64,000 bases of DNA from Nageia nagi (lineage: Eukaryota > Pinophyta), in assembly GCA_050084985.1 (NCBI GenBank), contig JBITNC010000001.1, positions 90,768,001-90,832,000 of the forward strand, written 5' to 3'. Shown piece after piece: positions 1-12,055 of this stretch. The translations under genes and the position numbers were made by a program. The notes under the pieces were generated by a model. It was not told where the DNA came from, did not search any database, and saw only the letters and a list, made by a program, of their open reading frames with translations. The first letter of the stretch is position 1; each line of letters starts with the position of its first letter.

Positions 1-320
1 TCATGATTTGTATAACTTCATCATGGTATAAAAGAGTAGTAAGAGGATTACATATTATTTTATGTTGCAATGTTGGGCATACAAGCATATCTAGGTAATT
101 TGGCCAAGAAAGCTTCTAGTTCATAGTATATCGATTGAGCATCACACATGGTATAAATTTACATGGATGAGAAAGGTGACATGGGTCCACAAGAGTGTGG
201 AGGCATATCAAAAAGTGATATATGAGTTGATGGATGGTAAGTGATTTATTACATAATTTTGGTTGATTTTAGTGATTTGGTTGAGCTAAACTCTAATATA
301 CACTTTTTATTTGTAGGAGA

Positions 321-1370
321 GGTTATCTATAGGCCTCATGCAAGCTTACCATATTGGCCAAACAAGCTATGGGATGAATTGGTTTGATTAAGGACTCTTT
401 ATTATTTACAAATAAGGAAAATATTTTTTGAATCCTCCAATATTGAGAGGGTTAGGAGATAATTTTGCAAAAGATAAGGTATTTCTACTGAATGCAAGTT
501 TGTGGTGAGGATGAGTAGGTATAGGGAACATGACCCTAATTTGTTTGAGACTCCACCTAAGTGGGTACAAGAGTGCTTGGATCCTTAAGACCATGGTTTG
601 GGGAGTGATACAAATGATGAGGGAATTGAGGTATCTAATGGGCTTCAATTTGAACAAGAGTACCTAACATGGTATGCTAGATAAAGACTCTATCCTTTAG
701 GGTTATATAGATTGGAGAGGTTAGCAAAGGGAGAGGTAGATGAAGAGGAAGGTAAAGAGGAAGAAGAGGAGGAGTAGGTGGTGCATATGTAGGATGTGCC
801 TCATTAAGAAGAGCAAGATGGTTGGGATGTGTCGAGTGGTATTCCTATTGTAGAGACTTGGAAACAAATTATAAGTGAATTGAGTAAGTATTTTACTCTT
901 GTACCTACAAGTTAGTCCTTAAAAGAAATAATATGTAACTAACATGTATTCATTATTTTACTTTTATATATCAAATAAAATTTAACCTAGATTCTAACAA
1001 GGCCATAAGATAACATGCAGACAAGGAGATAGAAAGCTTGAAGGAGAAAATGAACACAAGGGATGGTGAGCTAGATGGACTAAAGTTGAGGCTATTAGCA
1101 TTGGATCAAGTTGTAGAGATATTACAAAAGACATGTGAAGCTTCGAATGATAAAGACATTCTAGGGATGATGGACCTTATGTTGGAGCACAACAAGAAGA
1201 TTGAAGATCTTACAAATGAGAAGTTATACCTATAGACTTAGCTTATGGATTTGGAGGAGAAAAATGGGATAAAGAGGCCTCATTTGAGTAGGAAAACCTC
1301 TAGGTCCAAGAGTGTTAAGAGTACTAGGAGCCACCGTGATACTACAAGCAATGTTAGTATAGGAAGCTAG
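321..1370 (+). pseudogene. Decayed unrecognised ORF with coiled-coil C-terminus
   Basis: Two stretches read as protein on the + strand. The first (about 321-770) contains the motif RYREHDPNLF and an acidic end, but is cut by several TAG/TAA/TGA codons. The second (about 1010-1370) is open except for one TAG at about 1234. It has the heptad-like, charged composition of a coiled coil (DGELDGLKLRLLALDQVVEI) and ends in a Ser/Arg/Lys-rich tail before TAG at 1368-1370. I do not recognise the family. The layout (globular part, acidic linker, coiled coil, basic tail) fits a transposon-borne plant ORF, but that is inference. It is clearly not intact. The first 300 bases of the window may hold more of the same gene (VTWVHKSVEAYQKV at about 178-220) but are even more broken. 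Confidence 0.45.
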
Positions 1371-1605
1371 TGTATTGAGTTGTTGGTTGGTTGTAAAGAT
1401 ATTGGCTCATCTTTTTTTATTAATATATTCAAGTTGTGACCTTATTTTGTTAATGTTTAATGTATGGCTATGTGATTTTTCCTTTAAGTTGATGTGTTAT
1501 TTAAGTTTTCAATTTGAAAGTAATGTAATTAATGTTGATTTTTAACTAAATATTATTATGTAAGAGGCAAAGATGACATGGAATAGTGGTTACATAAAGG
1601 AACTT

Positions 1606-1608
<3 letters not shown>

Positions 1609-1639
<31 letters not shown>
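1609..1639. repeat. (TA)n microsatellite
   Basis: Uninterrupted alternating TA over about 31 bases, followed by an AT-rich stretch. Confidence 0.95.
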
Positions 1640-1640
<1 letters not shown>

Positions 1641-1642
<2 letters not shown>

Positions 1643-4439
1643 AATATATGATCCTAGTATGAGAACTAGTATTTTTGAGGGATAATGTGTTCAAGTTGTG
1701 TTTTAACTACTCATGGTTTGTAACATGACCATAGGAAATGAAGATGTTATCAAGCTAGGTGATTGGGAAATATAAGGCAAAAATGAACCCTAATGATAAA
1801 AATGAACCTAAGGAGAGATCCCAAAGGGACATAATGTTTAAAATAATGTAATAGTTAAGAAGTAACAAAAAATATGAACTATGTTAGAAAAGCTCCAAGG
1901 AACCTAGCATAGGCATTGGCATAAATGATGATAAATGACTCTAGCTATGGCCTCTTTATCACCAATTTGGTCCCCCCCAAATGTTTGGAAAAAAAATAAA
2001 GCACAATAGATATAAAAAACATCAAGTGTTCATGAGATGAAATATTTTTTTAAGGATAGAGAGACTTATCAAGGTATTAAGGGTTATCATTAGGAAGATG
2101 TGGGTGGACTCATTGCACTAATAGTTTTTGGTGATGGTCAGGGAGGACTAGCACATGCACTGGTAACATTGTTCATCTTGTATATATTCAATATTATTAA
2201 TTAGAATGTGGTTATCAACCTAAGCTTCTTGATGAAGAAAATATTGCAATGTAGTAGGTTAAGTAATATTTTCATTGATATTATGAATCATAATGATAAG
2301 CTCTTGGTTGATTCTTGGTCCTATATATAGAATAGAGACAACCAAAGGAACTAAAACCATTACTTTTGGTTGAGTTTTAACATCCTTGATAAGATTAGCA
2401 TTGGATCTAACATGAGAATTTGCATTAGGATCAAGGAGGAAAAATGCATGAATATTTGGCATAGGTGCAAACCTATTTGTGAGAAATCCTAGATTCATAT
2501 TTCTTGGTATAAGAGTCATATCATTAGGAGGTATATGGTCCTTGTACCTATTAGAATATCATAATATTTTTTGCTTTACCACTTATTCATCATTAAGTGC
2601 ATCAACTACATAAGCTTTTTCCTTAACTAGTAGCCCATTGAAAAGTTTAATGAATCTTTATTTATTTTCTTTGTAGCTCATGAATTTTTTGAATATTTTA
2701 TCATCACTCAATTGTGCAATGATCTCTTATTTAATTGTAAGAGTAAGTTGTTGATTCGATGGGGTCTAATATCCATCATTGTTAGAATGAACCCTCTGAT
2801 TTACTATCTTTACAGAACTATGAAATCTTTCTACAAAGCTCTCTTTATATAAAGTATTTTCATTAGCATCTTAGGTTATCTATCCATGTACATTTGTAGA
2901 TGGTTATTTTGTATGAATTCTCTCACTTTGGCATTGAACCATATTTAGTATAATAATATTTCTTCTTTTGGAATCTTTCTTAGCTAAAAGGTTAGTGGAA
3001 ATATTTGCATTATCATTGCTAGTAACAAAAAATATTATTGGAATATAATGCATGAATAAAACCCTTTATAGGTTTGACGTTACATTATAATTTAGAATGT
3101 AGCTTCAAAATAACCTTTATTCTAATCCTAATTAAGAGAAAGAAAATGCTATAAATAGGTGGGTACCATATGTTGATATGTTTTTTTGTACACCTAGGGT
3201 CTTCACCTAAATAAACTAAATACATAAAAATATTTAAGTATGTAGTATCTAAGTTATTTGACTCAAATAAACATACATGAATAAAAATAAATACAAAAAT
3301 ATGATATTTTAACAATAAAATTATATATTTTGTTGATATGAAGAAATAGAATGAATGCACATACTAAATATATGGAATGAAGTGTAATATAAATATTTGT
3401 TTCCTTACATATATTGAAGTTAAATCTATGTAGGATGAACTTGTCATTGAGATATGACCTTGATGTGTGAACCCCATATATAATATCAAAAAGGATCCAA
3501 CAAGGGTGCTTGGTATCAAGAGCTCAATGTGGGCATGTAGATGTGTTGACAAGTCAAAGCAAGCATATAATCACAAATATGGATGAAAAATATTTGCTCA
3601 AATAATAACAAGATTGCAATCTCAATAGGTTGAATTTAGAGACACCCAAGTGTAGCGTGCTAGCTATTAAGATATAATCTTGATATGCTTTCCCTCGGTT
3701 AGAGATACTTACATTTATATCAAGCATGATATCACCATTTGATCCCTTGTAAGAAGGATGAAGTTGTCTCGATGTACCTAACATAAAAATAAGAACACAA
3801 CTTGAGAAATATATGATAATAAGGTAAAATATGATTGGAATGTGATAAAGTGTAATTAAACATTTATGTAATATTACAACTAAATGGGACCATGTTAGTG
3901 GGACCACTTTTAGGTATCAACAAAATGGTTTTATATATTCTCATGTCAATCCAATTATTTTGTATATAAGGCCAATTTATGTGATCTTTCTCTTATATTT
4001 TATGATGAAATTATTGAAAATATTTTGCCAATATGTAGGCTCTACTCATTATATGCTAGATGATAGAGGATTAATAAAATCTCATGAGGAAACCTAAGAT
4101 ATTTCTATGTGGACTACATTGCAAGGATTTATATTACCATATAAGAAACTTGCCTAATTATTTTATCTTTATAAATTTAATGATAAATTTTGGTTCCTTA
4201 ACTCAAGCACTTTCCTTTTCTAATATTCAATAATTGCAACTTATATGAAACATTATTCTTTATATAAATCTATCTTGTTATTTTATTGATTATGATATAA
4301 CACTTTATGAAGACATTTATAGTTTTAGAAATGCATAATTGTCAAAAACCATGATCTTCTTTACAACATGATAGTTTGATGTTTAGAGGGATATTTAAGA
4401 CCATGTTATAAACTAACAATCCTTTTTTTTTTTTTTGGT
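1641..4439. other. AT-rich intergenic DNA, no gene recognised
   Basis: Only short open frames occur here, the longest being 117 codons on the minus strand at 3554-3907. They are hydrophobic, low-complexity AT-rich translations without a recognisable motif. The stretch is probably old transposon debris; I could not assign any part of it to a family. A poly(T) run of 14 lies at 4423-4436. Confidence 0.5.
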
Positions 4440-4440
4440 G

Positions 4441-4548
4441 TTTAAATATGCTCCATATTATATTATTTCAAATATTTATGATGAAGTGGGCAATTGGTAT
4501 GCTTTTCTAAGAGTAAGGACATTGATAAAAGATAGAGAATCAACAAGA
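4441..4548 (+). pseudogene. PPR protein fragment (E-type motif), copy 1
   Basis: Translation from 4441 gives YAPYYIISNIYDEVGNW followed by RVRTLIKDRE. This is the E motif that follows the last pentatricopeptide repeat of plant PLS-class PPR proteins, whose usual pattern is YYxLLSNIYAxxGxWxxVxxVRxxMKDRG. The better copy at 5515-5844 aligns with it residue for residue. The frame ends at TAA right after, so it cannot encode a working protein. PLS-class PPR proteins normally edit organellar RNA; this piece is a dead duplicate about 0.4 kb upstream of a DYW-domain end at 4961-5071, which could come from the same ancestral gene. Confidence 0.75.
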
Positions 4549-4726
4549 TAACTTGATCTAGTTAGATTGAAATTGATAAAATATTATATACTTTTCTTGT
4601 AGTTTTCTCTTTCCTTTATCATTCTGTGTAGTCATTTTATTTTGAATCATTGTAGTATCTTATCCTATTTTTGCATCAGTCATTTAGGCCCAAATTGGAT
4701 GTGGTAATATTTTTATAGGTTGATGC

Positions 4727-4925
4727 GATTTTTGCACTACCTATGGATAACTAGATCAAGAAATGTTTTAGGTGTAATTGGACCAAGTTTTCTATATTTA
4801 ACTACTAAAAAATATTGTCTAGATTTGATTATGAGAACCCTTTAGTTATAGAAGTCAAAATTCTAGCCTATAAGGCTTTCAAAAATTAATTTTTATTATA
4901 TAATTCATGTGAATTTGGTTTTCCT
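4727..4925. repeat. Direct repeat, copy A1 (A2 at 5325-5522)
   Basis: About 200 bases beginning near TTTTTGCACTACC resemble 5325-5522 with scattered substitutions. Both copies contain CTATGGATAAC, ATTTAACTACTAAAAA and TTTTATTATATAATTC in the same order. Together with the tail repeat (5161-5330 versus about 5925-6090), this shows that the PPR pseudogene block was duplicated in tandem and then rearranged, because the order of parts differs between the copies. Confidence 0.8.
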
Positions 4926-4960
4926 ACTATGCACATAACATAAATGAGTTTCTTATATAA

Positions 4961-5071
4961 AAATTCATGACATGTTTCCAAGTTATTATTGCAAGGGACA
5001 TTATTTTGAGGGATGCAAACCAATTTCATCATTTCAAACATGGAGAATGCTCTTGTGGAGATTATTGTTGA
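4961..5071 (+). pseudogene. DYW-domain C-terminus of a PPR protein (dead copy)
   Basis: Reading codons in the frame of 4976 gives [18 protein letters not shown], then [11 protein letters not shown] and a TGA stop at 5069-5071. This is the C-terminus of the DYW cytidine-deaminase domain of plant RNA-editing PPR proteins (usual pattern RDxxRFHHFxxGxCSCGDYW-stop). It includes the CxC zinc-binding residues and the final triplet, here DYC instead of DYW. Upstream of about 4960 the frame collapses, so only the last ~35 residues survive. DYW domains are a land-plant hallmark, which supports the plant assignment. The +1 frame over the same bases is longer but meaningless. Confidence 0.85.
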
Positions 5072-5514
5072 TACAAAGTAATGCAAGATATAAAGAGTAT
5101 TCAATAATGACATGTGCATGCTTTCAAGTAGAAAAGAAACTTTCTAAAAAGTGTTGTGATTAAATATTTTTACAAATAGATAATGTTGTTGATTGTAAAC
5201 ATCATATTATCAAGAGAATGTAAGTGCCTATTTATATCAATGTAGTATTTGTGAAAGCCTTATTTTTAATGCTACAAAGTCATTGTATTGAACTATTTTT
5301 CAATAATTTTATACAATTGTAGAGTGATGAAAATTTTGCACTATCCATGGATAACCATCCCAAGAATATTTTGGGTGGAATTAGACCATGTTTTGTATAT
5401 TTAACTACTAAAAATTATTTTATATATTTAATTATTGGAATTTTTTAATATAGAAGTAAAAATTCTAGTCTATAAGGATTTTAAAGATCAATTTTATTAT
5501 ATAATTCGTTTAAA

Positions 5515-5844
5515 TTTGGTTTTCATGTAGGTTATCTTGAGGAAGATTTTATTTTCATTGTCAAGATTCCCATAAAATGTAAATTGGGTGTGTGGATGTG
5601 TATGGTTGGTTCTTGTATATTACATAAGAATGTAGGAATAGAGAAATTTGTGGCAATAATCCTTTTTTTGTTAGAGCCTAAATATGATCCATATTATATT
5701 CTTCTTGCAAATATTTATGCTAAAGTGGGTAGTTGGGATGATGTTCAAAGAGTAAGAACATTGATGAAAGATAGAGGAATCAAGAAGACACCTAGATGTA
5801 GTTGGATTGATTATTTTCTAGATTTGATTATTGAAACTTGTTAA
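5515..5844 (+). pseudogene. PPR protein fragment (last repeat plus E motif), copy 2
   Basis: An open frame of about 110 codons starts near 5515 and stops at TAA 5842-5844. It reads VGYLEEDFIFIVKIPIK, then GVWMCMVGSCILHKNVGIE, then YYILLANIYAKVGSWDDV, then MKDRGIKKTPRCSWID. This matches the end of a PLS-class PPR protein: final repeat, the GVW..LLGSCR.H.NVE segment, and the E motif ending in CSWI. There is no start codon context, no upstream repeat array, and no DYW domain after it. It is therefore a C-terminal fragment, better preserved than copy 1. Sequence 3' of it (5925-6090) repeats the sequence 3' of the DYW piece, so both pieces come from one duplicated parent. Confidence 0.85.
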
Positions 5845-6023
5845 TAATAAAATTGAAATGTTTGATCTCTATATATTTTATGTAAACTTGATTTTAATTC
5901 ATGTTTTTAAAAAATGTTGTTGTAAAATATTTGTACAAATTGATAATTTTGTTGATCATTGATATCATATTTTAAAGTGAATGTAATTTCCTTTGTATAT
6001 TGATGTAGTATTTGTGAAAAAAT

Positions 6024-6253
6024 TATTTTCCAATACTATAAAGTTATCATATTAAACTATTTTGTAGGAATCATTTATAATTGTAAAGTGAAGAGATGGA
6101 GAGGGAGGTGCAAGAATCACATGAAATAAGGAATACTAAGTATTTCTTCATTCATGTGATTCTTGTACCTCCCTCTCCATCTCTTCACTCTACAATTTTA
6201 TAGGATTCCTGAAAAATAGTTCAATATGATGAGTTTATAGTATTTGAAAAATA
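6024..6253. repeat. Long near-perfect palindrome (hairpin)
   Basis: The left arm contains GAAGAGATGGAGAGGGAGG then CAAGAATCACATGAA. The right arm contains TTCATGTGATTCTTG then CCTCCCTCTCCATCTCTTC. The match continues outward on both sides (ATACTATAAAG with TTTATAGTAT; AAACTATTTT with AAATAGTT) and inward almost to the centre near 6139, so there is hardly any loop. Arms are about 115 bases with few mismatches. The outer part of each arm is the same tail sequence that follows the PPR pieces, so the palindrome arose as an inverted duplication at the end of that block. Confidence 0.9.
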
Positions 6254-6304
6254 TGCATAGCCTTTGTAATTATTACTAAGGTTTTTATATATTTTTTTAA
6301 ATAG

Positions 6305-6605
6305 TAAAGTTTTGAGGTGGTTTTAAACTACCTCTAAAAGGTTTTGGATGTAATTTTATAAGTTTTAGAGGTGGTTTTAAAACCCCTCCATAATTAATTT
6401 ATGCAAATATTTTTATTCACACTTAAATCCACTTTTCAAGTGATTTTTCAGTTTTACATTTGATGTGGTATTTTTGGACCCTATGGGGGTAGTTATAAAT
6501 TGCATCCATAAGGTATCGAATTTTGGTGGTTCCCACATAGATGATGGCTAGATAACCACAAAATAAAGGTTTACATGGTGGTTTAAAATCATCCACAAAG
6601 ACCCT
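6305..6605. repeat. Cluster of GGTGGTTT..AAACCACC-like half-palindromes
   Basis: GAGGTGGTTTTAAACTACCTC at about 6313 is close to self-complementary, and related words recur (GAGGTGGTTTTAAAACCCCTCC near 6367; GGTGGTTTAAAATCATCCAC near 6578). This could be the remains of a small foldback element; I see no clear outer ends or target duplication. Confidence 0.4.
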
Positions 6606-6679
6606 TTTTATTCTATTGAGTGTTCATTTCCATCATGAAGAGATAAAGCTCCATAAATAATTTAATCAATCACTAAAGG

Positions 6680-9020
6680 AACATGATTTGGCAACTAAAT
6701 TAAGATAAAACATCAAGTATTAGAATAAAAAAAAGAATCCTACCAAGATAACCTATTCCATGAAGAATGAAAGGTCATGGAAGAAACAACCCATTGTTAT
6801 CCATGCAAAACTTGAACAATAAGCTTATGAAAAATATCATGATTGACCTAGGAGAAGATATCAATGTCATACCCTTATATAGATGGTGAAAACTAGGTTG
6901 TCCTCCATTATAAATAGAAAATTAAACTATAAATTTAGGTTATGGATATATTAACAAACCAAAGGAGATCCTCAAAATTATCATCATATCTCTCTTAAGG
7001 ATTGATTCACAAGTGAACTTTAATTTCATTAACATGACCAATAAGGAAAACCTGGTGTATACTACTTTGTTGGATATAGAATAATGTTTTAGGAAAAATT
7101 ATATCATAAATAGAAAAAGATAAGAAATGATAATATCAAATGAAAAGTATGAATGATATATCCTGTTAAACAAATGAATGGATCATGTCTATTCATATTT
7201 TCCAAATTTTCATAGTGATGATACTAAATTTGATAGTAGTGACTCTATGAAACTTAATGACCTTTATACATTTATTTCAAGCAAGGAGTGTGATGGATTA
7301 TAAGATTGCAATGATCTTATTGAAAATGGAAAATTAGATTTCATAATGACAACTTTGATGAAGACTCTAAGGTTACTGAGATGTTATGGAATAATAATTA
7401 GGAGTGCTTAAAAAGTGACCTTAAGTAAAAGAATATGTAAGGTAACCAAAGGTATCTTCCAAAGTATGATACTTATATATCATGGATTAATACCCCTAGG
7501 TGATTTTCTATGATATATGGAAAGAATTTTTACTAGCATATCAAGCAAAATCAAGGATTTAGATAACACTCTACTCACTACCTCCTCCAGATGGTCAAAC
7601 ACTATTAAAAGCTTCTTTAGATCTTAATATTAATTTACAAAATACATGAAATTATGATTTGAAATTTTACCTCTAAATGAAGACACCATAATATCTTACT
7701 ATTGTGATTCTATCCAATCAATACATATTCTACACTATGAGTACCATTGGAAATAACAAGGAATATAAAAAAATCACCTATGTTTATATTTTCTATTGGA
7801 CTTTAGGAACCATTTTGAGAGCATGGTATGTTAAAAAAGAACAAAGGACTACTTAAAATTAGAGAATTTCTATTATTACCCATATAATATGCTCAAATTA
7901 GATTTACTAGAATCCCTCAAAGTAGTACTAAGAAATTACTACTCAAATCACTAAAATAAGTGAACATGGTAAGTTTGGAAAAAAAATGAAGAAGATAGAT
8001 GATCTAAATCCTAATGATTCAAATAAAAAACTTAGAATTTGAAATACGAAGTTGATATAGTTGGAAGGGATGTAATCATATAAAAAATGATATTCACTCC
8101 ATATGATTTAGACTTGAAAACTACCAAAAGCAATAATGGTATAGCATCTAGAGCTAAAATTATGATTATCAGTGACTACTATATTGAAAGACAAGTAAAC
8201 AAGATCACTAAAATCCTAGTAGAGTGGCAATATTTGTTCCCTAGCAATTGCATTGAATTAAAAAGAATGAAGAAAGTCATCACGATGAACATATATTTTA
8301 AACTTAAGTACAAATTGGGGAAATCAAGGTCCTATCATTTAAATACAAATCTTAAACAAAAATTAAGGAAAAAAATCAACAAAATTCTTGAAGAAGACAT
8401 TATATCACCAAGAGATAATACTAATTAGATCAATCCCACGATGGTCCAATATAAGAAAATTAATTATATCAAGATATGTGTTGGTTTTAGAGAACTAAAA
8501 AAATCTTGTGAACACAATTAAGTTTTGACACCTTTCACTAAGGAAATACTAGAAAATGTTATTGGCTAGAAAGTATACTCCTTCCCTAATGGATTCTCAA
8601 GATACCATAAAGTGAAAATCTTTGAAGATCATCTAAAGACTATCTTCACTATTGAATGGAGATTTTATATGTATAATGTAATGCCATTTGGACTCAAATA
8701 ATGCACCTATTATATTTTATAAAATCATGATACACACCTTCACATAATTAATCCATAATTTCTTGGAAGTGTATCTTAATGATTGGACAAAAATTAAATG
8801 TTAAAAAGTCATATTCAAGTAATGACATTAATATTCAATTGATATCACTAACTACAAGTTATACCAAAATTGAAGAAATGTTTGTTCTCTACACTATATG
8901 GAATACTTTTGGGATGTATTATTTGTAAATAATGATTAATGATGGATAAAAAAAAGTTTTTATACTCTTGAACATACCACCACTAAAGATAGTTGAAAGA
9001 TAAAATATATTTTGGGATCA
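6680..9020 (+). mobile_element. Ty3/gypsy retrotransposon relic (PR-RT part)
   Basis: In element order on the + strand there is an aspartic-protease-like piece near 6840 (NIMIDLGEDINVIPLY; the family usually has D-S/T-G or D-L-G-A at this place). It is followed by a broken linker and then reverse transcriptase at about 8087-8830. The end of the RT/connection region is still visible near 8890-9010 (LLGCIICK, LNIPPLKIVE). Frames are interrupted by stops and some shifts. No LTR, PBS or integrase was found, so only an inner part remains. The right edge runs into the dispersed tandem repeat that starts near 9040. Confidence 0.75.
8087..8830 (+). pseudogene. Gypsy-type reverse transcriptase fragment
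   Basis: The first 113 codons are open and include KINKILEEDIISPRDNTN, the entry segment of Ty3/gypsy RT. Next come ICVGFRELKKSC (family: V-D-F-R-x-L-N), TPFTKEILENVIG, YSFPNGFSRYHKVKI and TTIFTIEW-like residues, then YNVMPFGLK, the diagnostic PFGL motif. A TAA follows PFGLK directly and the YxDD catalytic motif is not recognisable after it. It is dead. Confidence 0.8.
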
Positions 9021-9039
9021 ATAAGGGATTATAGCTGAT

Positions 9040-9620
9040 GATGTCAAAAGAATCTTTATCATGCAACATGAAAGGAAAAAGGCAAAATATCATACTTTAG
9101 AGTTGATGAAATTAGCAAGTAGATTACCATGATGCAACACTTAGAGGAAATATTGAAATGTTGTACTTCTCCATGGATTATGTTAGCAAAAATATTATAT
9201 TTCTTCAACATAGGAAAATAGGTAGAATGCTACAATTTACAAGCAATTATGTCAATAAGTATTTTCTTGAACCATGATAAGGAAGAAAAGTGGCACTACC
9301 ATACTTTTAGAGTGTTAACATCAACAACAAGATTTCCAAAGTGTAGCATAATAAAAAATGCACTAAGTACTATATGGAAATATAAATGATATTAATACAA
9401 GCTTGAAGAAAGTTAGACAAGGTAATAAGCCATTGAATGTTAGGTGATGAGAATGATGACACCAACATGGAGTGGGAAGGAAAAACTAATACTTGAAGCA
9501 CCTTTGAAGGTGTGACATAATAAGAACTTGACTAAGTATCCTATGGCAAGAGTGATGATATCATCATGGAGTGAGAAGGCTTTGTTAGACATTGCAGGGT
9601 GCATCATGACATGATAAAGC
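9040..9620. repeat. Degenerate ~70-95 bp tandem repeats, dispersed copy 1
   Basis: The theme GATGACATCAACAAGTAT followed by an A-rich GGAAAATAGGCAAAATG theme recurs about every 70-95 bases with heavy divergence. The block 9060-9430 is closely related to 15611-16003: both end in CTAAGTACTA-ATGGAAA, GATAT-A and AAGAAAGTT-GACAA. After 9440 two further, more divergent units follow (GATGACACCAACATGGAGTG, GATGATATCATCATGGAGTG). The function is unknown; it is probably transposon non-coding sequence. Confidence 0.65.
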
Positions 9621-9976
9621 ATGAAAAAACATCTAGTGAGAAAAGAAAGCTCTTGGGAAGCCTAAACTATGCTTTTTAATGAAGATAGATTGGTCCATCA
9701 AGGCTTTTAAAGGCCTAAAAATAGATTCAAACAAGTGTAAGTATGGAAATTTGGTTTGGGCATGATTCCAATAATGAAAATATTAAAATTAATGAGCTAA
9801 GTCAAATACTTAAGGGATAAAACTTTTTTTGAGATACAAAAAGAGTAACAAAAATACAAACTAGAATATCTCAGTACTAAAAGAATAAAATAAGAATATT
9901 ATAAATACCCAAAAGCTAAAAATATGGACTTAATGATAAGAAATACCTCAAACTAATCTTCAATATGCTTGCATGA
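9621..9976. other. No gene recognised
   Basis: About 350 AT-rich bases between the tandem-repeat block and the putative LTR. Nothing recognisable was seen. Confidence 0.5.
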
Positions 9977-10428
9977 AGAAGTTGAGTCATACATAATTTG
10001 TCAAATGAAGAGAATAAAATTAAAGAGTTGTAGAGAAAACACTATATTTTCTATTATGAGTGTTGAAATTAGTAGCATAAAATTATAATAATCTCTCCTC
10101 TTTCTAAAGGAATATTAATACCTATTTATACAAGCAAATAAATGGAGTACAGAAGACTCCTAAAAATTTGAAACATGTACAAAAATTTGTGAAAAGGTCA
10201 AAGAGTGTAGAATGCCATGTGCCTCATTAGAAGATCAAATTGTGAGCATTAAATATTAACTAAATGCTTGTAAAAGAATTAAATATTGATAGTGTGAACA
10301 AAGCATATAGTATCAGTCATTAGTGCAGAGTGAATAAGAGTAATTAACATGGAGTGTCCAGAGGTCATTGGCATGAAGAACCTATTCATGTAAAAATGAA
10401 GTCAACCTAAGAAGATAAATTCCTTCAT
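9977..10428 (-). repeat. Putative 3' LTR of copia relic 1
   Basis: In minus orientation this starts TGAAGGAATTTATC just after a purine-rich tract (reverse complement of CATTCTCCCCCTTAATG, 10427-10443) that looks like a polypurine tract. A TATA-box-like TATAAATAGG lies at about 10118-10131 (minus). The lower edge is a guess from a CATGAAGAAG word. No matching 5' LTR was found to the right of the primer-binding site, so this rests on position and motifs only. Confidence 0.45.
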
Positions 10429-10439
10429 TCTCCCCCTTA

Positions 10440-11900
10440 ATGTGAATGGGTTGAATTCCAATATGATTCTAAAGATTGAGGAAGTGATCATTTGATAAGG
10501 ATTTGGTGAAGATATTTGTGAGTTGATCATCAATGGGATAAATGTTGAATTTATGGAAGCTATCATTAACCAAGTATCTCATAAAATAGTTTCAAATATC
10601 TATGTGATTACTCCTTCTATGAAACACTAGATTCTTAGTCATGGAAATGGTGTTGGTGTTATCATAGTGGATGGGAAGGGAATGTGAAAGTTTTATCCTA
10701 AATTCTCAAACAACTAAGCCATTTAAATGACTTAGGTGCAAGTAGAAGAGGTAGCTATATATTCTTATTTTGTAGTGGAAAGAGAACTTATCAGTTGCTT
10801 CTTGTTGCTCTATGAGATGAGGGATTCATCAAAGAAGAAAATATACTTGAAGGTTCTATTCATTCCATAAAGTTTTTTGGCCTAATCAACATCTATATAT
10901 GCCTCTAAAGTATCAAAATCAGTAGAATTATAACATAGACCAAAGGATTTGGTGCTAGACACATATCAAAGAATCCTTTAGCTACTTTCAATTGGGATTC
11001 ATGAGGTGAATGCATAAATTTGGATACTAGAATAACAACATTTGAATATTATATTAGTTTGGGTAGCTATGAGATACATCAAACTACCAACAAGTGACAT
11101 GTATAGGGTTGGATTAACCAGGGGTGTATAATCCTCCTTTAGCAATTTACAACCTACAATCATGGAGCACCAAAAGGTTTGTAATATTTTATTAAGAATT
11201 TGGTAAACATATCATCAAAATATTTGGTATGTGTGATGAAGTTATTGTTGGATGACTATTGAAATTGCATTCCCAAAAAATATTGCATGTCATCCAGACC
11301 ATGCATCACAAATTTAGTAATGATGGCAATCTTAAAATATCAGAGCATGGAAGAAGAAATCATAAAAATAATATCATCAACATAGAGATAAATGATGATA
11401 TAGTTACCATTAGATACCTTTTTGTATAACGTGTTTTCTATAGATAATATTTGATAGCCATTTTGATGGAAGTAGGTGTTAATCTAGGATTACCAAGTGT
11501 AGGGGGGCTTTCTTCAGCCCATAAAGAGCTTCCTTGAGCTGGTACAATTTGTCCTCATGGATGATGATGGTGAATCCTTATGGTTGACTCATGTATACTT
11601 CTTATTACATGTATATATTCAAGAAGGATAATATTACATCCAATCAATACATAGTAAGTTCAAAATGAGATGTAAGAGAAAGAAGATATTTGACTATCTC
11701 AAGTTTGGTAATTGGTACAAATGTCTCTTCATAATCCAGTTGCTACCAAGTAGGCTTTATGTTTGATAATTATTCCATAACAATTATGTTTCAAATTATA
11801 AATCCATTTTAATATAATTATATTCTCATTATATAGAGGAGGGAAAATATCTCAAGAGTCATTCTTATAGATTTGCTATATCCTTTTTCTAGTCTACATT
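10440..11900 (-). pseudogene. Copia RT / RNase H remains
   Basis: Minus-strand fragments appear in order from high to low coordinates: ALYGLKKAP-like residues (about 11500-11540), the RT catalytic region LYVDDIIF (about 11370-11400), GLDDMQYFLGMQF (about 11270-11310), and a GSLMYLIATQTNI segment (about 11055-11095). An RNase H part with EYIATSSAC follows near 10740, and at the end SNHIDI*NYF/TKSLSNDHF-like words near 10480-10600. Stops (mostly TAG/TAA from CAG/CAA/TGG) occur every few dozen codons. Confidence 0.75.
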
Positions 11901-12055
11901 TTTTGTTTCTTCTTTGAAGTTGGAAAGCCCAATGAGTGAGAATGATATCAAAGAATAGTTGTTAATTTGATCACTCCCCCTTAATTATTTTTGGATCATT
12001 CTTTTTGTGAAATCAAAATCCAACATCTAAGACTATGGATGATCCCATGCAAGTG

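Noticed and set aside
4972-5163. 63-codon + frame over the DYW piece
   Set aside because: A different frame of the same bases reads the DYW-domain C-terminus up to its natural stop; the longer frame has no meaning.
6024-6253. Calling the palindrome a miRNA gene
   Set aside because: No resemblance to known plant miRNAs was recognised and there is no expression evidence; kept as a hairpin only.
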